Positions 1-7,239 of a DNA stretch of 18,822 bases are shown piece by piece (the first letter of the stretch is position 1; the number at the start of each line of letters is the position of its first letter). The translations under genes were made by a program, and so were the position numbers. The stretch is taken from the NCBI GenBank assembly GCA_964596325.1, contig CAZQSQ010000015.1, forward strand, positions 1 through 18,822. The letters run 5' to 3'. The stretch comes from JBAZJI01 sp964596325. GTDB taxonomy: Bacteria > Patescibacteriota > Minisyncoccia > Minisyncoccales > JAGOPM01. The notes beneath the pieces were generated by a model, which worked only from the letters and a program-made list of their open reading frames with translations, searched no databases and had not been told where the DNA came from.

Positions 1-3000
1 TCTCCACTCTCCCCAGCCTGCCACGCGCAAGTAGTTTCGCCGGGCGGGCACCAAGCCTCCTCCTTGTAAACCAACTCTCTATTTTCCCCGGAGGTAATAT
101 AGTCTAATTCAGTATTTGTTGTGACCCCTGCCCCATCCGTGGCACTATAAGAACAAGTGCCGGTTGCCTCACCGAAATTATCACAAACGTAACTTTGCCG
201 GCAGTCGGAATCTTCACATACCATTATTACGGGAGCCACACCATCGTTGGGAGTAATTCGACTGCAGCTAAATTCCACTTTTTCCGATCCCCTGATGCCG
301 GTATATTCCACCAAACCTCCCGCACAGGGCGGTAGAGGTGGAGTGGGTGGCGAAGACGGCGGATTAGCAGGATCAAAAAGTGGAGGAGTAAAACCAGTTG
401 GGCTTAAGGTTATAGAATATTTTTCTTGTGCTTCTTTTTGGCAATATCCGTCGCCACACGATCCGCAATCCTTGCGGCATCCGGACTTTTGCTCATCCCA
501 AGTTTTTTCCGCAACCGACAAACAGCCCTGCCTCTGATACACAAGGCCAAACTGATAATTTCTAATTCTTGGGCATGCGCAATCATAATAGCAATTATAA
601 AAATTCTCTCCTTTTTCCGGCTCGCAAACAGTATTATTGTTACAGGGATTGGCCTTCCCATTCTCGCATTGACCCTTCAAGGTAGAGTTCACGTAATCGG
701 CAAAATCAATATCTGTGTCGTGAGTTGACGTATTAGCAAAACTACCATGTTTTACCTCATCAGGCGTACCAATAATATAACTCATCGAACCAAGAGAAAG
801 AACATTACGTTCCGTATCCTTAAATGATTTAAGGGCAAAATCAAAGCTTGGGCATAATTCTTCACTATAATCCGGGGATGGCCAATATGGGCCGCTATAC
901 TTAGTATCTTTTCTTGCAGGGCAATTGTATCCCTGATATTTGAACCATTCAGCCCCTTTGCAGAAATAAGTAGAAGTTGAAGTTAAATCGCACTTGGCCA
1001 CGTCATAAGAAAAATCATTCTTTGATACAATGCCGGCACTTTCTGGAAAATACCAAGGCAGGGGTAATTGTTTGCAATCTCTTTTATAATCCCACAAATT
1101 AACACCCCACACCCCCGTATCGCAAAACTTTTTCATTTCCCGAAAAAATTCCTCACTTTTGGCATCATCAAAACAATCGCTATATCCAGAAACCGTGCCT
1201 ATTTTGGATGAGACAATTACAGTGCCAGTTAGTGGCCTCCAGCACGGCTTTACAAAAACATCCATGGCCCAAGAAGAACCACTGTATGCCGCAGATCGCA
1301 TATTACTATTCGACAGCTTGCCGCTACTATTCAAAGACAGCTTCGCAGGATTCTTTGAATAATGGATGTAAATACCTTTATAGCACTCTCCACAATGATT
1401 GGCCGGATCTGAGGCGCTATCGTCACACTCAATTTTGCCTAAAGGTGCGCCACCTTTCTCGCATACCCCATCACTATCGCAAACGCAATCGCTGCGGCAC
1501 TCTTTGGGGCCCTCCCAAGGATCACATTTGCCATCAGCATTACAAAGGCAGTCGATTAGAGAATTATCGGTATTCTCCGGCTCCTTGATACCCCTATCTC
1601 CCTGCCAATTACATATTGTGGGACTATTGCCCGGCCAATATGTTAAATCCCCAAAATAACAATCCTTATAGCAATTACCAGGAGTTTCGCCCGCATCTCT
1701 TACGCCCAGCTCCCCAAATTTATTTTCTTTCCAATTAATAAGGGAATAATTTAATAACGAGCCCTTTTCATCAACTAATTGCTTATCCCCGGCACTTTGC
1801 TGGCAAACATTGTCCCCGCACAAATACGAGCAATCCGAACAATTCCCCACCCCCTCGCAGGCCGAGGGTTGGCAAATCCCATCATAATTACAGCCTGTAT
1901 TTAACCAAGCTTTACCAACCTCGCCTTTCTCGCATTGGGCTGGTGGATCAGCAAAACAATTATATGGACCACCCCCATTTTTGCTATAATCAGACAATTT
2001 ATCGTCACAACGCATAGCGCTACCAAGGGAGCTCAAATTCTTGCAATCGACTCCAGAGCAATCAGAACAATTGTTGGCATCCTCCCCAAAATTCGGTTCA
2101 CAAATTCCATTTTTGTTACAGGGACAATCAAAACGGCAATTTTCACTGTCCTCAACAAAAACCGGCTTAGGAACAACAAACCCCGTCGGTTTTGGTGGTG
2201 TGGTCGTAACTCCACCACTGGGTAATTCCCAAAATGATTCGCATCGTCCATTATTATTGCAATAATTCGGACAATCGTCTGGGCAATTAGCCGGAGTCTC
2301 CATACTGCCATTGCCTAAGGGGTCATTGGTTTGGTTTTCGCAAACCCCGTTGTGATTACAATAAGCCTCTCCGCAATCGCAACAAGTATAACCACTCTCA
2401 AATTGCGATTCACAACGGCCATTGTTATTACAGCGCCCATCTGTATGCACTATGGAAGTATTGTATGGGTCTATCCAAGAAACGCAATCATAACAATTTT
2501 TTTCATCAACTTCGCATTTTCCATCATAATTACAGATAATATCCGACGGTAATCTTGTTGCCGGAGTATTACAATCTGGATAACTCATCTTTGAGATATC
2601 AAATGATTTATAATCCAAACCGCAATCCTTTTTACATGTTTCGAAATTTTCCCCTAAGTTTTTCTCGCACTTTCCATTATTATTACAATAATCTTTGCNN
2701 NNNNNNNNNNNNNNNNNNNNNNNNNNNNNNNNNNNNNNNNNNNNNNNNNNNNNNNNNNNNNNNNNNNNNNNNNNNNNNNNNNNNNNNNNNNNNNNNNNAA
2801 ATTTTCCCCTAAGTTTTTCTCGCACTTTCCATTATTATTACAATAATCTTTGCGATAATATGGTCTATTAAGTGTGCAGCTCCACCCGCAATCGTCTGTA
2901 CAGCTTCCTGCAGTTTCATCAAACCCATTATTATTACTCTTTTCACAAACACCGTTATAATTACAGCCACAATCCGCAGGACAAACAGTTTTATTCTCTT

Positions 3001-3475
3001 TGGGCGCCTCACAAACTTTATCACTATCGCATTCGCAATCATTTGAACAACCTTCGATAGTTTCCCCCGGGTCACAAATCCCGTTACCTAAACCACTCGT
3101 ACATCCCCCTCCAATTCCGCCTCCTCCAATTCCACCCCCAATACACTCCGTAGGGCACCCATTAAGAATATCGCCCGGGTTGTCGCAAACCCCGTTACCG
3201 CACGTTCCTTCTCCGGTTTTACCGCCGCAATCGTTGACGCAATTCATGCTATTTTCGCCAACTTCACATCGCCCATTAGGATTGCCCCCAACGCAACCAT
3301 AATTATTAGCACAATCGCTCATGCAGGTTTCAGGCATTTCCCCCGGGTCACACACTCCATTAGGCCCCCCTCCCTTGCAGCCCATGTTGCTTGGTGGGGG
3401 CATTTGAGCGCGAGCTTGCCAAAAAACCAGCAAGGCAGCCGCAAAAATTATTGCAAAAATAAAACGATTCTTCAT
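1..3475 (-). CDS. Giant secreted protein of tandem short Cys-rich modules (3' end outside window, spans an assembly gap)
   Basis: The protein begins with a signal peptide (basic MKNR, hydrophobic core, likely cleavage after ARA at residue 23). About 18 modules of the pattern C-x-x-x-G-x-C-E-x-x-x-G-E-N-x-x-x-C-x-x-D-C follow, such as CNNNGKCE and CNKNGICEPNFGED. Asn, Asp and Gly surround the cysteines, which suggests disulfide-knotted, perhaps calcium-binding modules; that is inference. The frame appears to break at the 100-N gap, but deleting 155 bp (gap plus one 55-bp duplicate) gives an uninterrupted frame from 3475 to position 3, about 1,106 residues with no stop. A stretch of about 240 residues (about 1390-670) departs from the repeats and looks globular, and a Pro-rich linker follows near 400-310. 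The start lies 9 bp after the argS stop, so the two are probably co-transcribed. No Shine-Dalgarno is visible. An extracellular surface or adhesion role is likely; the precise function is unknown. Confidence 0.85.
2644..2698. repeat. 55-bp duplicate left of gap 1
   Basis: This is an exact copy of 2799-2853 and encodes the module CNNNGKCEKNLGEN on the minus strand. It is most likely a k-mer overlap of adjoining contigs and not a biological tandem repeat. Confidence 0.9.
2699..2798. other. Assembly gap of exactly 100 N
   Basis: This is a placeholder of round length inside the Cys-rich gene. The flanking 55-bp identity implies the contigs overlap and that the true gap may be zero or negative. 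Confidence 0.97.
2799..2853. repeat. 55-bp duplicate right of gap 1
   Basis: This is an exact copy of 2644-2698. Merging the two copies restores the minus-strand frame from 3475 to the window start. Confidence 0.9.
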
Positions 3476-3484
3476 TTTATAAAA

Positions 3485-5212
3485 TTACATTTTCTCAGGC
3501 GCTTGGATACCTAAAATAGCAAGCGAGGTCAAAATGATTTGGCAAACGGCAAAGGACAGATTAAGCCTAAATCGTCTTTCCTCCTCATCGTTGGCAGAGG
3601 CAATGGAACAAGTATCATAAAAACGATTATAACTCTGGCACAAAGAATAAAGATAATTGCACAAAATATTTGGGGAAAATTCTTTGGCACTGCGGCCAAG
3701 CACTTCCTTAAAACGCAAAGCTAAAGATAAAATCTCCCGCTCGCTAAGCAAGGGCAACGTGTAATTATTTTCTAGGTATTTTTTCCACATTCCCCGCCTC
3801 AGTACGCTCTTGGCTCTGGCGTAAGTGTATTGGATATAAGGCCCAGAGTTTCCTTTAAGATTCAAAATCTTATCCCAGTCAAAAATTATATCTTGGGCGT
3901 GGTATTGACTCAAATCATTATACTTCAGGGCGCCAATGCCGACAATTTCAGCCAATTCCCTTTTCCCCTTTTCATCCAGCACCTTTTCCTTTTCTGTTTC
4001 CTTAGAAAGCTCGTAAGCGCGTTCAATGGCTTCATGGAGCACATCTTCCAAATGAATGGTCTGGCCTTTGCGGGTGGAAAACTTACCATCCTTTGTCCTT
4101 ATCAGGCCATGCCCCACAAAAACCATCTTTTCCTTTGCAGCCCAGCCTAGCATTTGCGCCACAGAAAAAACTTGCTTGAAATATTGTTCCTGGTCTACAC
4201 CGACTTCATAAACTAAAAGATTGGCTGGCCAATTTTGCAAACGATATTTGAGGGCAGCCAAGTCACGGGCAAAATACGTGCTCGAGCTATCAGATTTTTG
4301 CAAAACTTGCACCGTTTTATCCTTAAACTCAATAATATAAGCATTTTCGCTGAGACGACCGATCTTTTTTTCCTTAGCCTCTTTGATAACTTCATGGGCC
4401 GATTTGGAATAAAAACTTTCGCCAATAGCATTATCAATTTTCACTCCCAAAATTTTATAAATTCTTTGGAATTCCTTTAAGCTCAATTCTCGGCATTTTT
4501 CCCAAATCTTCAAAGCATTTTTGTCCCCTCGCTCCAGCTTGGCAAACCATTCCTTACCGACATTTTCTAATTCCTTGTTTGTTTCCAAGTCTTTATGGAA
4601 AGCCACATAAAGCTCCTCAAGCTTATCGACAGTCAAATCAGAAAGCGGAATTTTGTTCTTTTCTATTTGATAAATCAATTTGCCGAATTGTGACCCCCAA
4701 TCTCCTAAATGATTAATGCCTACGCACTTCCAACCGGAAAACTCGTAGAGATTATAAATGGCTTGCCCGATAATAGTGGAGCGCAAATGCCCGATTCCGA
4801 AAGCTTTGGCGATATTGGGACTGGAATAATCAATAACCAAAGTCTGGCCTTTACCCAAGCAATTGCGCCCAAATTTTTCCTTTTCTTTGCAGATTTCAAC
4901 AATATTATTTTCTAAAAATTCCTGCTTAATAAAAAAATTAAGGTAACCATTTACAACTTCAACTTTTTGCAAATAGTCCGCCTCTAAATAGAGTTTGATA
5001 ATTTCAGCCACTTGCACGGGAGATTTTTTAGCCGCTTTTGCCAAAACAAAACAAACCGAGGAAGAATAATCACCATGTTGCGCATTTTGTGGATAATCAA
5101 TCGGGATATCCAAAGAGCCGGCATCAGGCAGGAGGCCTTTTTTCTGGGCAGTTTGAACAGCACACAAAATCAGCAATTTTATTTGCTCTTTTGTCATAAT
5201 TGATATTAGCAT
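3485..5212 (-). CDS. argS: Arginyl-tRNA synthetase
   Basis: This class I aminoacyl-tRNA synthetase charges tRNA-Arg with arginine in the cytoplasm. The 575-residue length is normal. An N-terminal additional domain (about 1-110) precedes the catalytic core. The HIGH-type signature reads SPNIAKAFGIGHLRST (residues 131-146), with Gly replacing the first His. INHLGDWGSQFGKL follows at 166-179, and the KMSKS-type loop is KFSTRKG (377-383). The DALR anticodon-binding domain begins near NSGPYIQYTYARA (455-467), and the protein ends in LGIQAPEKM, typical of ArgS. ATG at 5212 is used here. A second ATG at 5197 (MTKEQIKL) is equally plausible because neither has a clear ribosome binding site, though a GGGGCG lies a few bases upstream of 5212. 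The gene is divergent from smpB and is followed closely by a giant secreted-protein gene. Confidence 0.97.
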   Translation of the reverse strand: MLISIMTKEQIKLLILCAVQTAQKKGLLPDAGSLDIPIDYPQNAQHGDYSSSVCFVLAKAAKKSPVQVAEIIKLYLEADYLQKVEVVNGYLNFFIKQEFLENNIVEICKEKEKFGRNCLGKGQTLVIDYSSPNIAKAFGIGHLRSTIIGQAIYNLYEFSGWKCVGINHLGDWGSQFGKLIYQIEKNKIPLSDLTVDKLEELYVAFHKDLETNKELENVGKEWFAKLERGDKNALKIWEKCRELSLKEFQRIYKILGVKIDNAIGESFYSKSAHEVIKEAKEKKIGRLSENAYIIEFKDKTVQVLQKSDSSSTYFARDLAALKYRLQNWPANLLVYEVGVDQEQYFKQVFSVAQMLGWAAKEKMVFVGHGLIRTKDGKFSTRKGQTIHLEDVLHEAIERAYELSKETEKEKVLDEKGKRELAEIVGIGALKYNDLSQYHAQDIIFDWDKILNLKGNSGPYIQYTYARAKSVLRRGMWKKYLENNYTLPLLSEREILSLALRFKEVLGRSAKEFSPNILCNYLYSLCQSYNRFYDTCSIASANDEEERRFRLNLSFAVCQIILTSLAILGIQAPEKM

Positions 5213-5241
5213 TTTTCGCCCCGATTAGTCTATGATGACGC

Positions 5242-5269
5242 TTCACAAAAAGCCCCCATTTGCTATGCT
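5242..5269 (+). promoter_or_regulatory. Candidate sigma70-type promoter for smpB
   Basis: TTCACA (5242-5247) and TATGCT (5264-5269) match the -35 (5 of 6) and -10 (4 of 6) consensus with a 16-bp spacer. Transcription would start about 6-7 bases after the -10, at or next to the smpB ATG at 5276, giving a nearly leaderless message. It lies within the 63-bp argS/smpB divergent region. Short motifs of this kind occur by chance, so this is tentative. Confidence 0.35.
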
Positions 5270-5275
5270 TACCAT

Positions 5276-5713
5276 ATGAAGGTATTCGCGGAAAATAAAA
5301 AGGCTTATTTTGAATACCAAATCCTCGAAAAACTGGAGGCCGGCTTAGCTTTGACCGGCCCAGAGGTCAAATCTGTCCAAGCTAATAGAATCAACATTTC
5401 TTCAGCCTATATTACAATTTCGGGCCGGCGAGCTTTTCTCTTAAATGCCACAATCGCCCCCTACCAACCCAATAATCAAACCAGCAAGCATCAAAGCGAC
5501 CGCACAAGGCAATTATTGCTTTCCAAATCAGAAATCCTTTATTTGCAAGGCAAAATTCAGCAGAAGGGGTTGACAATACTGCCATTAAAAGTATATACTA
5601 AAAAAGCTAAAATAAAGGTAGAAATAGCGCTGGCCAAGGGCAAAAAGCTCTATGACAAGCGTGAGGCTATTAAAAAGCGGGAAAACCGCTTGGAAGATAG
5701 TCGGGACCTTTAA
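5276..5713 (+). CDS. smpB: SsrA-binding protein SmpB
   Basis: SmpB binds the tRNA-like domain of tmRNA and carries it into stalled ribosomes for trans-translation. The 145-aa protein has the family landmarks in order: NKKAYFEYQILEKLEAGLAL near the N-terminus, the GPEVKS motif (about residues 28-33), an Arg-rich RTRQLLLSKSEI segment, GLTILPLKVY, and the basic tail with KGKKLYDKRE. The gene sits directly upstream of the tmRNA gene, with 9 bp between its stop and the tmRNA 5' end, so the two partners are encoded together. The ATG has no Shine-Dalgarno, and a promoter-like element ends only 6 bp upstream, so the message may be leaderless. The length and C-terminal tail look complete. Confidence 0.97.
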   Translation: MKVFAENKKAYFEYQILEKLEAGLALTGPEVKSVQANRINISSAYITISGRRAFLLNATIAPYQPNNQTSKHQSDRTRQLLLSKSEILYLQGKIQQKGLTILPLKVYTKKAKIKVEIALAKGKKLYDKREAIKKRENRLEDSRDL

Positions 5714-5722
5714 TAAAATTTT

Positions 5723-6065
5723 GGGGATGATTGATTCGACGGGAAGCTTCGGCTTGATATGCATGGCCAGTACTCCGGAATCTGGTTAAACTTCCGGGAA
5801 ACCTATAACTGCCAATTTCAATTTGGCTCCAGTTTACGCCTAATTTAGGCTAAACTCGTCTTACGGATAATGCAGAATAGTCTGCGAGGCGTTATTATTC
5901 TGCTGGGTCTTTGCCCTCCTCTGGCAAGAACTAAGACTTTTAGAGGAAAAACAGGTTTGGGCTTTTTGATTGTTTTTTATCCACGCCTGCCAAATAAAAC
6001 AAGATAACCATGTAGATATATCCCGCCAACCTTTTCGGATGTGGGTTCATTACCCGCCATCTCCA
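5723..6065 (+). ncRNA. ssrA: Transfer-messenger RNA (tmRNA, one-piece)
   Basis: tmRNA rescues stalled ribosomes and adds a degradation tag. The 5' end GGGGATG (5723-5729) pairs with CATCTCC (6058-6064) as a 7-bp acceptor stem with one G-U pair, and discriminator A at 6065 follows. The CCA end is not encoded (ACCC follows). The conserved GATTCGACGGG lies just inside the 5' end. The T arm is GTGGG-TTCATTA-CCCGC. Pseudoknot 1 precedes the tag: CCGGAA/TTCCGG (5775-5780/5792-5797) with GGTT/AACC (5784-5787/5800-5803). After the tag, GCCTA/TAGGC holds the stop codon in a hairpin. GCAGAATA/TATTCTGC (5872-5879/5896-5903) is an 8-bp helix. Another H-type pseudoknot combines TTGCC/GGCAA (5911-5915/5923-5927) with CCTCT/AGAGG (5918-5922/5942-5946). 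At 343 nt it is of usual size. No circular permutation is seen. Confidence 0.96.
5811..5843 (+). other. tmRNA proteolysis-tag reading frame, peptide ANFNLAPVYA
   Basis: The resume codon is GCC, preceded by TATAACT, which resembles the resume-site context of other tmRNAs (UAGUC or GUAACU before the first tag codon). The frame reads Ala-Asn-Phe-Asn-Leu-Ala-Pro-Val-Tyr-Ala, then TAA. It lies between pseudoknot 1 and the hairpin that contains the stop codon, the expected position. The tag ends in VYA, not the common LAA or VAA. The first codon is inferred from context; the frame and stop are read directly. Confidence 0.8.
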
Positions 6066-6101
6066 CCCCCGCTTTAATGCGGAAAAAATTACAACAAAAA
6101 C
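6066..6101 (+). other. tmRNA-infC spacer with small hairpin
   Basis: The 36-nt leader holds a 4-bp hairpin CCGC/GCGG (6069-6072/6079-6082, loop TTTAAT) followed by a run of A. It lacks a T-tract on the plus strand, so it is not a standard intrinsic terminator for the tmRNA. It may mark the processed 5' end of the infC message or structure its leader. GCGGA is a weak Shine-Dalgarno-like element, but about 18 nt from the start, which is too far. Confidence 0.3.
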
Positions 6102-6644
6102 TTGATACCCAACAGGTTTAGCAAACAACCTCAAAAGAAGGTTATATATAACCAATACATAAAGGCCCAACAGGTCAGGCTTGTTGATGAAAATGGTCAA
6201 CAATTAGGCGTAATGGACTTCCGGGACGCCGCCAACATTGCCAAAAGCAAGGGCTTGGATCTTATCCAAGTTACCGAGAAAGTTGACCCGCCGGTTTGTA
6301 AAATCGGTGAATATGGGAAATTCCTTTATCAATTGGAGAAAAAAGAAAGGGAGGCCAAATCCAAATCGGTTAAAATAGAACACAAAACCATTCAGCTTGG
6401 CTATAAAACCGGAGAACATGACTTACAAACAAAGGCCAAACAGATATACAAGTTTTTAGAAAAAGGACACAAAATAACAATATTGGTTGTTTTAAGAGGC
6501 AGAGAAAAGGCATTTGCCAATTTAGCCGCCGAACAGTTAAGTAAATTTTTGGAGATGCTGCGCGCTACTACCCCGATCAAAGTGGAGCAGGAAATCCAAA
6601 AACGGCCCAATGGCTGCCTTGCAATAATATCAAAAGGAAAATAA
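6102..6644 (+). CDS. infC: Translation initiation factor IF-3
   Basis: IF-3 binds the 30S subunit, prevents premature 50S joining and checks start-codon selection. The 180-residue length is normal. The N-terminal domain (about 14-84) contains VRLVDENGQQLGVM and DLIQVTEKVDPPVCKIGEYGKF. The basic linker has KKEREAK, and the C-terminal domain (about 90-178) contains GEHDLQTKAKQIYKFL, VVLRGREKAF and RPNGCLAII. The start is taken as TTG at 6102, because no in-frame ATG exists between the upstream stop (TAA, 6075-6077) and the conserved region; ATA at 6105 is the other option. Rare infC start codons are known from other bacteria, where IF-3 discriminates against its own message. The start lies 36 nt after the tmRNA 3' end, and rpmI follows after 4 bp. 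Confidence 0.95.
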   Translation: MIPNRFSKQPQKKVIYNQYIKAQQVRLVDENGQQLGVMDFRDAANIAKSKGLDLIQVTEKVDPPVCKIGEYGKFLYQLEKKEREAKSKSVKIEHKTIQLGYKTGEHDLQTKAKQIYKFLEKGHKITILVVLRGREKAFANLAAEQLSKFLEMLRATTPIKVEQEIQKRPNGCLAIISKGK

Positions 6645-6648
6645 AAAT

Positions 6649-6849
6649 ATGCACAAAGGTAAAACCAGAAAATCCATATCCAAGCGTTTCAAAATGACTC
6701 GCACGGGAAAAATAATGCGCCGGCCAACTGGTCAGGATCACTTGAATGTGAAATGTACAGGAAAACAAAGGCGCAACAAAAAGGGCTGGATTCCGCTCAA
6801 TGAAAGCGAATACAAAGCCATTAAAAAAGCATTAAAATACTGGAAATAA
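6649..6849 (+). CDS. rpmI: Large ribosomal subunit protein bL35
   Basis: This small, basic 66-residue protein of the 50S subunit has the bL35 signature KGKTRKSISKRFK near the N-terminus, then TGKIMRRPTGQDHLN and a C-terminal KALKYWK. It lies 4 bp after infC and 1 bp before rplT, the classical infC-rpmI-rplT order. An AGGA at 6635-6638, inside the end of infC, lies 10 nt upstream of the ATG and is the best Shine-Dalgarno in the window. In other bacteria this operon is repressed by L20; no L20 leader element can be identified with confidence here. Confidence 0.97.
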   Translation: MHKGKTRKSISKRFKMTRTGKIMRRPTGQDHLNVKCTGKQRRNKKGWIPLNESEYKAIKKALKYWK

Positions 6850-6850
6850 T

Positions 6851-7195
6851 ATGCCAAGAGTAAAAAGAGGCACGATTGCCAATAAGAAAAGAAGGAATAT
6901 CCTTGCGCAAACCAAGGGTTTTAGGCACGGCCGCAAATCCAAAATCAAGTTTGCCAAAGAAGCCATACTGCATTCCGGGGAGCACAGTTATAAACACCGC
7001 CGCGCCAAAAAACGCGATTTCCGCGCTTTATGGCAAATGCAAATCAATGCCGCCGCCAGAACCCAGGGGCTGACCTATAGCAAATTCATGTTTCTGTGCA
7101 AAAAGGCCAACATCGGTCTTGATAGAAAATCTTTAGCCACTCTCGCCAAAGATAAACCAGAAGTTTTTGCTAAGATTGCCGCTAAAATCAAATAA
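6851..7195 (+). CDS. rplT: Large ribosomal subunit protein bL20
   Basis: bL20 is an early-assembly 50S protein that binds 23S rRNA. The 114-residue protein has the usual length and motifs: MPRVKRGTIANKKRRNIL, AKGFRHGR-like TKGFRHGRKS, the basic helix YKHRRAKKRDFRALW, and QINAAARTQGLTYSKFM. It is the last gene of the plus-strand block and is followed after 5 bp by a strong terminator. Only a weak GGA precedes the ATG, and the 1-bp spacing after rpmI suggests coupled translation. Confidence 0.97.
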   Translation: MPRVKRGTIANKKRRNILAQTKGFRHGRKSKIKFAKEAILHSGEHSYKHRRAKKRDFRALWQMQINAAARTQGLTYSKFMFLCKKANIGLDRKSLATLAKDKPEVFAKIAAKIK

Positions 7196-7200
7196 ACACC

Positions 7201-7239
7201 AAAATAAAAACACCCGGCGTTACCGGGTGTTTTTATTTT
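7201..7239. terminator. Bidirectional intrinsic terminator between converging operons
   Basis: A perfect 17-bp inverted repeat (7201-7217 and 7223-7239) surrounds a 5-nt loop CGTTA. The GC core is ACACCCGG/CCGGGTGT, with A-rich left and T-rich right arms, so it reads as a terminator on either strand. It lies 5 bp after rplT, and the TAA of the minus-strand giant gene (7240-7238) overlaps its outer arm. Confidence 0.93.

Noticed and set aside
2644..2853. Genuine 55-bp tandem duplication
   Set aside because: The copies abut a 100-N placeholder and have exactly the same length as at the second gap, which fits an assembly k-mer overlap better.
5690..5719. Promoter for ssrA: TTGGAA with an 18-bp spacer and TAAAAT
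   Set aside because: The -10 would end only 3 bp before the mature tmRNA 5' end, so transcription would begin inside the RNA.
6069..6090. Intrinsic terminator after the tmRNA
   Set aside because: The stem is only 4 bp and is followed by A residues, not T residues, on the transcribed strand.
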